From Rhizobium oryzihabitans (lineage in GTDB: Bacteria > Pseudomonadota > Alphaproteobacteria > Rhizobiales > Rhizobiaceae), in assembly GCF_010669145.1 (NCBI RefSeq), contig NZ_CP048640.1, positions 1 to 64,000 on the forward strand: a stretch of 64,000 nucleotides of DNA, given 5' to 3'. The notes under the pieces were generated by a model. The model ran no database searches, had not been told where the DNA came from, and worked only from the letters and a program-made list of their open reading frames with translations. The position numbers were made by a program, and so were the translations under genes. This document shows positions 9,991 through 18,052 of this stretch, piece after piece. Each line of letters begins with the position of its first letter. Position 1 is the first letter of the stretch.

Positions 9991-10067
9991 TCGGCTTCCT
10001 CGCTGAATTGGTGGGTTGAGTATAGGGGTTTTCGTGTCAGATGGCAAAGAAATTCGTTGAGATGGCT

Positions 10068-10098
10068 AACCATCGATAAGAGGTACTTATCGATGGTT
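10068..10098. promoter_or_regulatory. Perfect 13-bp inverted repeat, candidate operator
   Basis: AACCATCGATAAG (10068-10080), spacer AGGTA, then its exact inverse CTTATCGATGGTT (10086-10098). It lies 78 bp upstream of vapB and 85 bp upstream of the gene at 10183, which reads the other way. It could be a VapBC operator or a recombinase core site. There is no T-run to suggest a terminator. Confidence 0.55.
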
Positions 10099-10182
10099 TA
10101 AAACCCAGCCGTTAATCATACCATGTGACGAACTTGATTATTCAACTAGAGTTCGTTTAGCAAATCGTTTACCATAATATCA

Positions 10183-11322
10183 ATGGCTTACGATGTTTCA
10201 AAAATCAGCATGAATGCCTTGATGCGGCCGGCTTTCGACGCCGGTATCGCGCTTACGCGTCTCGACGAGCGCATCGCCCGTTCGCCGGTTGGCGCCGGCT
10301 TCCTCGAGCGGTCGCAATATGGCGACGCGTGTGCCTCGCTGTGGATCGACGGCGAATTGGTGCATCTCGAGGACCTCGTCCTCCATGACGCCACCCGTGA
10401 CATCCGTACACCGACCCACGAACTGACCATCGCCCGCGACGTGCTGCGCACTCGCCGGCGCATCGCCGCCCAACTCCCCGGCTGGGCACTGTCCGCAGAG
10501 GGTATCCGCACGTTGCGACAAGCATCGGACATTACGTCGGCTGGCGCCGACGCTGCGGAGCAGGCCGGCATCATGCGGTCCGCGGCTGAGGGAAGAAATC
10601 CGGAAGGGGAGGGGAAAGAAATCGATGAAGCCGAAGGGCTTCCCGGCGTCGACCTCGCAGCCATCGATGCGCTGCTAGCACGATCGGATGCTGCGATCGA
10701 ACACGCAAAACGCCGCGACCGTCCTGCGGTCGACAGCCGCGAGCGAGACACGCTCGTCTATGATCTCGACTGGGACGAGGATGCAAGGATCGACGAGTGG
10801 CGCGAGGTATTGCGCCAGGCCGAAAATCTGCCGGAGGCGCTGCAGGCCATCATCGCCCTCGATGCCTGGAACGCGCTCGAGGTTCTACAGCACGCACCCT
10901 GGCTCGGGAGGCTGTTTGCTGCCGCCATGCTGCGGCAGGCCGGCATTACCACGGGTGCCCATCTGGCTGCGATCAACCACGGCCTCAAAACCATCCCTGT
11001 CGATCGGCGAAGGCATCGCGATCGGGAAACACGGCTGCTGGCCATCGCCCACGGTTTGTTGGCGACGGCGGAGATCGGTTTGAAAGAGCACGACCGGCTG
11101 GTACTGGCTCGCCAGATGATGGAGCGCAAATTGGCGGGAAGACGCACGTCTTCGAAATTGCCGGAGCTGGTCGAGCTCGTCATGGCAAAACCGCTCGTGT
11201 CGGCCGCGATGGTGGCGAAAACGCTGGACGTTACGCCGCAGGCGGCGCGGCGGATCGTGGTGGAACTCGGCCTCCGGGAGATGACGGGGAGGGGCAGGTT
11301 CCGGGCTTGGGGAGTTCTCTGA
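10183..11322 (+). CDS. RHE_PE00001 family protein (DUF1612 plus helix-turn-helix)
   Basis: A 379-residue protein of a family widespread on rhizobial plasmids. The first half ([38 protein letters not shown], then [20 protein letters not shown]) is the DUF1612 region. A variable, charged linker covers residues about 130-200. The C-terminal 60 residues contain a helix-turn-helix, [19 protein letters not shown]. The fold of the second half recalls Fic/DOC-linked DNA-binding proteins, but no Fic motif is present. The role is unknown; a transcription factor or plasmid-maintenance function is a guess. There is no clear ribosome site before the ATG. Confidence 0.75.
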   Translation: MAYDVSKISMNALMRPAFDAGIALTRLDERIARSPVGAGFLERSQYGDACASLWIDGELVHLEDLVLHDATRDIRTPTHELTIARDVLRTRRRIAAQLPGWALSAEGIRTLRQASDITSAGADAAEQAGIMRSAAEGRNPEGEGKEIDEAEGLPGVDLAAIDALLARSDAAIEHAKRRDRPAVDSRERDTLVYDLDWDEDARIDEWREVLRQAENLPEALQAIIALDAWNALEVLQHAPWLGRLFAAAMLRQAGITTGAHLAAINHGLKTIPVDRRRHRDRETRLLAIAHGLLATAEIGLKEHDRLVLARQMMERKLAGRRTSSKLPELVELVMAKPLVSAAMVAKTLDVTPQAARRIVVELGLREMTGRGRFRAWGVL

Positions 11323-11477
11323 TCGCAGTCCTTCAAGCAGGCTAGCTAGGCGCAATCTATTTCAGGGGATTCTAGACAGTCTTTTGCGCTCAAAAGTGGA
11401 ATCTTCTCCATCAATCGTGATTGAGAATTCAGCCTAAGTCAGCGATAAGTTTTCGGTGTGCGAAGATGGAAGGTCAC

Positions 11478-12440
11478 ATGGGAATGCACCGCGCTCAACT
11501 TCTGCAAGGTATTATTTACAGGATGACGCATCTGCGGGTCATCGTGGAGCAGTCGAACCAATTAAACTTGCAAGATATAAACGTCCATGCAGAAAATTTC
11601 TTCCGTGACCTTCTCAATCTTGCCTTCGACTACGACCTGCAGAACATCAACATCGTCGAGCCAAACGCCACCGCGATTGATCTCGGCTGCGATAGCAGTC
11701 GGATCGCGATCCAAGTTACATCGACGCCCGACCTCTCTAAGATCAAGCACACCTTTGATCGCTTTACCGGCAAGGGGCTGCAGACGAAGTACGATCGCCT
11801 CGTCATGCTCATTGTAGGCCAAAAGAAAAAATATCGCGAGACGGGACTGGGCGACGATCGGTTTAAATTGTCGTTTGGCGACGATGTCTGGGACATCGCT
11901 GATCTTCTTAAAAAAATCGGAGACCTCTCAACCGCGAAGATGGAGGCATGCCACGATTTCCTGTCTCGCGAGTTGCTTGTACGCGAACCGAAGCTTTCTA
12001 ACGAAGTCGGCACTCTCGTGCGTCTCATCGAGGTCTTGAGCTCCGCGGAAGAGGGGTTGTCGTCAGGAGACAATCGCGAGGATCCTGATCCCGACGGCAA
12101 GATTCACGATCGCTTCGCAGATCATGCCCCATTCTTGACGCAGCAGTATGTCGATCTCCATGAACTTTATGGTCGCGTCCTGTCCGAAGTGAACGCGCAC
12201 ACGGATCTCGGCCACATCCGGGTTCGGAAGCTGCAGATCTACCTCATGAACTGGAGCGACCGCGTTCTGACTGAATGCGGAGGCGATCCTCAAGCGGCAC
12301 TTGAGCTCTTGACTCAGCGAGTTCTCGGTATGATGGGAAGCAGCGACGCTGGGTTCGATGATGGTGCGGTCAGGTACTACCTCATCGATCAGCTAATCAT
12401 GTGCAACGTCTTTCCGAACAAGAGGTCGCAAAGTGCCTAG
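11478..12440 (+). CDS. ABC-3C system SMEK-domain protein
   Basis: About 320 residues. The start chosen is the ATG at 11478 with GGAAGG ahead; a TTG frame extends to 11421. The N-terminal 150 residues are a SMEK domain: QSNQLNLQDINVHAENFFRD, NIVEPNATAIDLG, SRIAIQVTSTPDLSKIKHT and KYDRLVMLIVG. In comparative genomics SMEK proteins are the third component of predicted ABC-three-component conflict systems. The C-terminal part (about residues 210-320) resembles the helical ABC-3C C-terminal region. The stop overlaps the next gene by 8 bases. The system is predicted to act in defence against mobile DNA, without experimental support here. Confidence 0.8.
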   Translation: MGMHRAQLLQGIIYRMTHLRVIVEQSNQLNLQDINVHAENFFRDLLNLAFDYDLQNINIVEPNATAIDLGCDSSRIAIQVTSTPDLSKIKHTFDRFTGKGLQTKYDRLVMLIVGQKKKYRETGLGDDRFKLSFGDDVWDIADLLKKIGDLSTAKMEACHDFLSRELLVREPKLSNEVGTLVRLIEVLSSAEEGLSSGDNREDPDPDGKIHDRFADHAPFLTQQYVDLHELYGRVLSEVNAHTDLGHIRVRKLQIYLMNWSDRVLTECGGDPQAALELLTQRVLGMMGSSDAGFDDGAVRYYLIDQLIMCNVFPNKRSQSA

Positions 12441-12675
12441 CATCTTTCTGAAAGACGAGGCCCTGAACAAATCACCTGCGATCGTCGGCTTCGAGATCGC
12501 TCGTTACCTGAAAGATTCAGGTAAGCATCGGGTCAGCATCTTCGACGTGGTGGACCGGTTCAAGCGCGAGTCCTGGTTCTCATCCAACTCCTTTCTATAC
12601 GGACTGACGTTTCTCTATGCCGTCGGTTTGCTTGATTTCGATGAACCTTACCTGATCGCGCGCGATGCGGATTAA
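12433..12675 (+). CDS. ABC-3C middle component (winged-helix)
   Basis: An 80-residue protein overlapping the SMEK gene by 8 bases and the ATPase gene by 11. Composition and order (EIARYLKDSGKHRVSIFDVV, then SFLYGLTFLYAVGLLDFDEP) match the short winged-helix middle components that sit between the SMEK protein and the ATPase in ABC-3C operons. It should bridge the other two components. Confidence 0.7.
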   Translation: MPSIFLKDEALNKSPAIVGFEIARYLKDSGKHRVSIFDVVDRFKRESWFSSNSFLYGLTFLYAVGLLDFDEPYLIARDAD

Positions 12676-13552
12676 GCGATTATACACAGATCCACCCGCG
12701 ATTGACCCCATCGTGTTTGGGGAGGGGGTCAATATCATCCTGGGTGAGAGCGATGCGACAAGCTCGAAGAACAACGGGGTGGGCAAATCGCTCTGCATCG
12801 AGTTCGTGAACTTCGCGCTCCTGAAGCGCAAGTCCGACAGCCGCGTGACAAGAATTCCGAAGGCAGCCTTCGATCCCGCCACATTTATCTGCATCGATTT
12901 CGTAATGCACGGGATCCCTTACACTATCAGAAGGTCTGTCGCCGAGGCGGAGCGCCCGCGTATCACTGTGGCGGATCGCGAGACGACGTTTGCCAAGGTG
13001 GAAGACGCAACTGACTTTCTCGCGGCTCGACTGTTCGGGGATGACAGGTCAGAGATTGGTTTCCGCGAGATCCTTGGACCGCTGGTCCGGGACGAGCGGT
13101 CGGAGTTCAAATCCATCGTGAGCTGCTTCGACACGAAGTCGCGGATCCCAGACAATTACGCTCCGCATCTCATGCTCCTAGGTATCGATGTCGACATATA
13201 CCGCTCAATCAAAGGCATTCAAAAGGAACTCGACGACATCGGCACGGAGGAGCGGCGTATCAAGGACAGTGTGCAGCTCGTCAGGCAGAAGGATCTCGAC
13301 GAGGCTAGGTCCGATCTCAACGCTCTCGAAGAGGAAGTCGACAAGATACGTGAAGGAATCGACGCGCTCGAGAATGCCGCCACCTACGACTTAATTAAGG
13401 ATGAGGTCCTTGAAATCGAGCACTTGATGGGAGAGCTGAGGGTCGAAAGGAAGTCCTTTCCCGGCGGTCTGCCCGTCTGGCTCCAATCGCTACGGAGCAA
13501 TCGGTCTGTGATTAGGCATGGAATAAGGGCTCTGACGCAGTTTTGGTGGTGA
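12665..13552 (+). pseudogene. ABC-3C ATPase, C-terminus removed by an IS element
   Basis: The N-terminus has the hallmark of the DUF2326-type ABC ATPases of ABC-3C operons: IKRLYTDPPAIDPIVFGEG, VNIILGESDATSS, then the P-loop NGVGKSLCIEFVNFALL. A long coiled coil (EEVDKIREGIDALENA) follows. The gene-like sequence ends near 13528, where ISL3-like end sequence begins, and the frame closes by chance at 13552. Usual members are about twice as long and carry Walker B and signature motifs in the second half, which are missing. The ATPase is thus half-length and the system is probably inactive in this copy. Confidence 0.8.
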
Positions 13553-14242
13553 TGGATTTTATCCCGCGCCGATGACGCGGGCTTGGAGGAGATCAATTTT
13601 TCCGCGGCCGTACATCTGGCGTTTCACAAGTTTGAGCTTGGTGATCTGCCCCTCCGTCTGGCCGTTGGACCATGGTGAAGAGATTGCTGCGCTGACGGCT
13701 GCTCGGTCTCTAACGACACCGTTGGCGAAGGAGGCGACCAAGCCCGATCGAGCGCGTTCCAACCATGTATCGAGATCAGCGAGAGATTTCTTGCGGATCA
13801 TGGCCTGGAAGGCGGCGATGACTTCCCGGGCCTCAACCAGCAGCGGCACGCCACCCTCAATCGCCGCAACCGTCACGGTCTCAGATTTGGAAAGGTCGTC
13901 GCGGCCGATGGTCATGAGACGCGCAATGGTCCTGGCCGAAGGCGCTCGGCTCAACGCGCCCGCATCGGCCTTCTCTGCTTTTCGACGGCGTGTGGCCCAC
14001 TCGGTGACAACTCGAAGACAGCCGCGGAACCCTTGGCTCTTGAGTTGCCGCCATAGCTCCGTTCCATTCCGGTTTCCGGCCGTCCATTGAGCGTCAAGCC
14101 AGGGCAGGTAGAGTTCAAGCGAGTTCTCACGGACGCGGAAGACATCCGAACGTTGACCACGCAGTACGCGTCGGACAAGGCCGCGACTGTATCCGGTCCG
14201 GCGCACGATCTCCTTGATTGTTGCTCCGGACTTGGCCATGTC
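13529..14242. mobile_element. ISL3-family insertion sequence remnant
   Basis: One end (GGCTCTGACGCAGTTTTGG at about 13529) follows the broken ATPase gene. The other end is missing, cut by the left repeat of Tn D at 14243. Only the C-terminal part of one transposase is left. Confidence 0.65.
13559..14239 (-). pseudogene. ISL3-family transposase, C-terminal part
   Basis: 226 residues remain. IKEIVRRTGYSRGLVRRVLRG is a helix-turn-helix. AFQAMIRKKSLADLDTWLERA and ISSPWSNGQTEGQITKLKLVKRQMYGR are the conserved DDE C-terminal region of ISL3 transposases. Upstream codons run directly into the Tn D repeat, so the N-terminal half (zinc-binding and first catalytic Asp) is lost. Confidence 0.8.
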
Positions 14243-14282
14243 GGGGCTCTGTGGTCATTTCTACATTAATACACGCTAAGGG
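14243..14282 (+). repeat. Left inverted repeat of Tn D
   Basis: GGGGCTCTGTGGTCATTTCT then ACATTAATACACGCTAAGGG. The inverted partner is at 18013-18052. Confidence 0.9.
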
Positions 14283-14427
14283 CATTTTGCAGGTGACGGG
14301 AAACACATGATTTCCGCTCACCGTGATCGCGGGGCAAACTGGCCACGCAATAGGGCCATTTTTTGCGCGACAAACCCTGTCGGAATGTTAGGCTGTGCGG
14401 CAACACCTGATTTGAGGTTTGTCGCAC
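14283..14427. promoter_or_regulatory. Tn D res region upstream of tnpR
   Basis: It contains inverted halves GCGACAAACC (14367-14376) and GGTTTGTCGC (14416-14425), candidate resolvase subsites. It should also hold the tnpR promoter. Confidence 0.55.
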
Positions 14428-15033
14428 ATGTTGATCGGTTACATGCGGGTATCGAGTAGTGACGAGCGCCAGTCGGTTGCCTTGCAGCGCGATGCCCTGC
14501 TCGCGGCCGGGGTCGATGAGCGCCATCTCCATCAGGATCGCGCTTCCGGAGCGCGTGATGACCGGCCGGGTCTGAAGGCATGCCTCGGCGAATTGCGCGA
14601 AGGCGATGTCCTGGTCGTCTGGAAGATAGATCGGTTAGGCCGGTCACTCTCCCACTTGATCCGTATCGTCGAGGATTTGAAGGAACGTGGTGTCGCCTTC
14701 CGATCTCTCACGGAGGCGATCGACACCACGAATTCGCACGGCGCGTTTCTGTTCAACCTGTTCGGCTCGCTTGCAGAATACGAGAGAGTGCTGATCACCG
14801 AGCGGGTCAATGCCGGCCTGGCGGCGGCTCGCCGACGTGGCCGTAAGGGCGGGAGACCTCCAACGATCGATGCGGAAAAGGTCGAGCAGGTTCTAGCTGC
14901 TTTGGAAGCTGGCGCCAGCAAGGCGTCCGTGTGCCGGACGTTCAAGGTGGCGCGCTCGACCTTGATCGACACGTTGAAGCGGACTGGATGGACAGGCCCC
15001 GGCAAGACCGGCACGCCCGAAACCGTAGTTTGA
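14428..15033 (+). CDS. tnpR: Tn D serine resolvase TnpR
   Basis: 201 residues from the ATG at 14428, the natural start for MLIGYMRVSSSDERQS. A TTG three codons upstream is also open. It has the catalytic Ser region, the QRDALLAAGVD and VLVVWKIDRLGRSLSHL blocks, AFLFNLFGSLAEYERVLI, and a C-terminal helix-turn-helix (SKASVCRTFKVARSTLIDTL). It resolves transposition cointegrates at res. tnpA follows on the same strand after 16 bp. Confidence 0.92.
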   Translation: MLIGYMRVSSSDERQSVALQRDALLAAGVDERHLHQDRASGARDDRPGLKACLGELREGDVLVVWKIDRLGRSLSHLIRIVEDLKERGVAFRSLTEAIDTTNSHGAFLFNLFGSLAEYERVLITERVNAGLAAARRRGRKGGRPPTIDAEKVEQVLAALEAGASKASVCRTFKVARSTLIDTLKRTGWTGPGKTGTPETVV

Positions 15034-15049
15034 CGAGTGACCGTGGCTG

Positions 15050-18019
15050 ATGGCGTTTCTCGATGAGCAATCGCGTGCCGTTTTATTCGAACCACCCGAA
15101 GCTTATGAAGATGCGCAAGCGCGCTATGCACTGACTTCCGAGGATATTGTCTTCGTCAAGGAACATCGCCGGTCGCATAATCGGCTTGGCTTTGCGATCC
15201 AACTCGCACTGGTGCGTGATCTGGGCCGTCTGCTGCGAATAGGCGAAGTTCCACCTCAGGCGGTTGTCTCTGTTGTCGCCGACCAGCTGGGCATCGACCC
15301 TGCAGTGTTCGAGTTCTACGCCCAGCGCGACGAAACGCGCCGGGAACACGCGCGCGAGATCGTCTCTGCACTGGAGCTTCAGCCTGTCCGGACGAGTGAC
15401 TATCGCGAGTTGATAACGGCGGCGGCACGCGAGGCGGCGGCCACTGAACAAGGTGCGCCGATCGCCAAGGCCGTGATCGAAGCCTTGAAGGAACGAAAGT
15501 TGCTCGTTCCTATGCCGGAGCTGCTGATCCGTCTGGCACTGGCCGGCCGGGCGGCGGCGCGTCGACAAGCCTATCGCGAATTGATCCGGGATCTGGAGCA
15601 GCCTTCGATCGAGGCGCTTGATCAGCTCCTCGCTGAGCGGGCCGGCGATCGGAGCCACCTTGGCTGGATTGCGGAAGCACCTGAAGGGGCGAAGCTGAAG
15701 AACCTCAAAGGCTTGATCGCCCGCCTCGAGGTATTGCGCTCAGCCGCCATTCCCGACGACCGTCGCAAGACGATCCATGCCAATCGCTACGGCATCATCG
15801 CCAGGGATGCACGCATTCTGCATGCCCGGGAGATACGACGCCTGACATCCGAACGTCGCTACGCCACGCTGGCCGCCTTCGTCATCGAGAGACAGGCGTC
15901 GATCACCGACCTGACGATCGACATGTTCTGCAAAATGATTGGGAGCAACCGCCGCAAGGCCGAGATCAGCCGCACGGAACGCCGGCTAAAAGAGGCCGAG
16001 GTTCTTGATGGGGTGGCGCTTGAGCATCTCAAGCTCGGCGAGGCGCTTCTGGCCGCTCGTGCGAGCAAAACCGATCTTGCATCGGCGATCGCAGCCTCCC
16101 TCGGCTGGGACGGATTGGTCGCCAGCATGGCGGCAGCCAGATCTGTCGTCCACCCTGATCGCAGTAACGAATTCGACGAGCTCATCAAGCGGCACAAATC
16201 GTTGCGCAAGCTGGGCAGACTGATGTTCCGCACGTTCTCGTTCCGGTCGTTTCGTGCTGATGATCCGATCCTTGTAGCAGTGGACCATCTGCGCGCGCTC
16301 TATGGCGGCCGGAAATTGCCGGCGCAGGTGCCGCTCGCCTTTCTGACCCGCAAATGGCGACGCTGCGTGCGCCCGAACAGTGCCGATATCGACCTGCGCG
16401 CCTGGGAAGTGGCGGTCCTCGTTCACCTGCGAGAGCGTCTGAGGGCCGGTGACATCTGGGTCGAAGGCAGCCGGGCATGGCGCAGTTTCGAGGATTATCT
16501 TCTGCCTCGGCCGATCTTCGAGCTGATGCGCGCCGAGGGGCGGCTCGGGCTCGCACTCCCCGACAGCTTTGCCGAATGGCGAGCAGAACGGACCGCCACG
16601 CTCGATGCGAAGCTGAAAGAGCTGGCAAAGGCGGCGGCTGCCAATGCTATTCCGGATGCAGCGATTTCCGACAAGGGCCTGTCGATCTCGCCGATCCGCG
16701 AGGAGGAGCGCGACAGCATCGTCGCGCTCAGCCGCCGACTATATGTTCTGGTGCCACGGATCAGGATCACCAGCCTGCTTGCCGAGGTGCAAAGCTGGAC
16801 CAAATTCCTCGACAGCTTCACGCATTATCGTACCGGTGAGACGGCAAACGACGAGGCAGCGCTGATGGCAGCGATCCTTGCCGACGCCACCAATGCCGGA
16901 GCCGAACGTATGGCGGAAAGCTCACGCGGCGTCACGATCCACCAGATGATGCTGATGGTGGACAGGCATATGCGATCGGAAACCTACGCCACGGCGACCG
17001 CCGTGCTGGTCGATGCGCAGCAGGCCCATCCCTTTGCCGCGATCTGGGGTGACGGCCATATCTCCTCCTCGGACGGACAGTTCTTTCCGGCTGGCGGGCG
17101 TGGCGAAGCCAGCCTCGACTACAATGCAAAATACGGCAAGCGACCGGGGGCGTCGATCTATGGCTTCCTGTCCAACCGTTTTGCTTCCTTCTTCTCCCGC
17201 ATGATCCAGGCATCCGAGGGCGAAGCCCCCTACGTTCTCGACGGCCTCCTTCACAACGAAAGCTCCGTCGAAATCTATGAGCACGCAACCGATACCGCTG
17301 GCGCCACCGAAACGACGTTCTCCATGTTCCACGCCTTTGGCTACAGGCTCATTCCCCGTATCCGCAATCTCGGCAATCGCAGGCTCTTTGTCATTGATCG
17401 CGATCCGGCTTACGAACCGCTCGACGCGCTGATCGCTGGAACCGTCAACATGGATGTCGTCGAGCACCACTGGGATGAGGTCTTGCGGCTGAAGGCTTCG
17501 ATCGCTGCAGGTTTGGTGCCGCCTTCCGTCATCCTCAAGAAGCTGGCAGCGTCGCCGCGACAAAACCGGCTGAACCAGGCCCTGCGCGAAATGGGCCGGA
17601 TAGAACGCTCGATCTTCATCTGCGACTGGCTGCTCGATACGAAACTGCGCCGCAGATCGCATGCGATCCTCAACAAGGGTGAAAGCCGTCATGCTCTCGC
17701 ACGCGCCATCTTCCTCCACCAGCTCGGCGAATTGCGCAACCGCGTCGCCGAAACCATGGCTTACCGCGCGTCCGGTCTTAACCTCGTCGTCAACGCCATC
17801 ATCCTGTGGAACACTGTCTATCTCAGCCGTGCTGTCGATTATATCAGCAGTCAGGGTATTATCATTCCGGACGAGCTGCTCTCCCAGGTCGCACCACTAC
17901 CATGGGCGCATATCGCGCTCACCGGCGACTACCTCTGGAACGAAATTGACCGACCCCTCGAACGCTTCAGGCCAATCCGGGCTAACCGCTTCAATCCAAA
18001 CAACTTCAAATTCCCTTAG
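15050..18019 (+). CDS. tnpA: Tn D transposase TnpA
   Basis: 989 residues, full length for a Tn3-family transposase, and the only unbroken one in the nest. The N-terminal DNA-binding region has EHRRSHNRLGFAIQLALVRD. The DDE domain has SSSDGQFFPAGGRGEASLDY and, close to the end, [24 protein letters not shown] followed by PLPWAHIALTGDYLW. It should catalyse replicative transposition from the Tn D ends. Because its frame is intact, Tn D is the most likely active element here. Confidence 0.93.
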   Translation: MAFLDEQSRAVLFEPPEAYEDAQARYALTSEDIVFVKEHRRSHNRLGFAIQLALVRDLGRLLRIGEVPPQAVVSVVADQLGIDPAVFEFYAQRDETRREHAREIVSALELQPVRTSDYRELITAAAREAAATEQGAPIAKAVIEALKERKLLVPMPELLIRLALAGRAAARRQAYRELIRDLEQPSIEALDQLLAERAGDRSHLGWIAEAPEGAKLKNLKGLIARLEVLRSAAIPDDRRKTIHANRYGIIARDARILHAREIRRLTSERRYATLAAFVIERQASITDLTIDMFCKMIGSNRRKAEISRTERRLKEAEVLDGVALEHLKLGEALLAARASKTDLASAIAASLGWDGLVASMAAARSVVHPDRSNEFDELIKRHKSLRKLGRLMFRTFSFRSFRADDPILVAVDHLRALYGGRKLPAQVPLAFLTRKWRRCVRPNSADIDLRAWEVAVLVHLRERLRAGDIWVEGSRAWRSFEDYLLPRPIFELMRAEGRLGLALPDSFAEWRAERTATLDAKLKELAKAAAANAIPDAAISDKGLSISPIREEERDSIVALSRRLYVLVPRIRITSLLAEVQSWTKFLDSFTHYRTGETANDEAALMAAILADATNAGAERMAESSRGVTIHQMMLMVDRHMRSETYATATAVLVDAQQAHPFAAIWGDGHISSSDGQFFPAGGRGEASLDYNAKYGKRPGASIYGFLSNRFASFFSRMIQASEGEAPYVLDGLLHNESSVEIYEHATDTAGATETTFSMFHAFGYRLIPRIRNLGNRRLFVIDRDPAYEPLDALIAGTVNMDVVEHHWDEVLRLKASIAAGLVPPSVILKKLAASPRQNRLNQALREMGRIERSIFICDWLLDTKLRRRSHAILNKGESRHALARAIFLHQLGELRNRVAETMAYRASGLNLVVNAIILWNTVYLSRAVDYISSQGIIIPDELLSQVAPLPWAHIALTGDYLWNEIDRPLERFRPIRANRFNPNNFKFP

Positions 18020-18052
18020 CGTGTATTAATGTAGAAATGCCCACGGAGCCCC
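18013..18052 (-). repeat. Right inverted repeat of Tn D
   Basis: Ends in ...GGAGCCCC at 18052 and abuts the Tn C2 tnpA fragment. Confidence 0.9.

Larger units (their letters stand above)
14243..18052. mobile_element. Tn D: intact Tn3-family transposon (tnpR, tnpA)
   Basis: 40-bp ends starting GGGGCTC lie at 14243-14282 and inverted at 18013-18052. They share TGG, CATTTCTACATTAATACACG and CTAAGGG with two mismatches. It encodes only a resolvase and a transposase, both unbroken. The flanking bases do not match (ATGTC on the left, AATAT on the right). The left side is an ISL3 fragment and the right side a Tn C fragment, so a deletion next to the element probably followed insertion. Confidence 0.9.
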
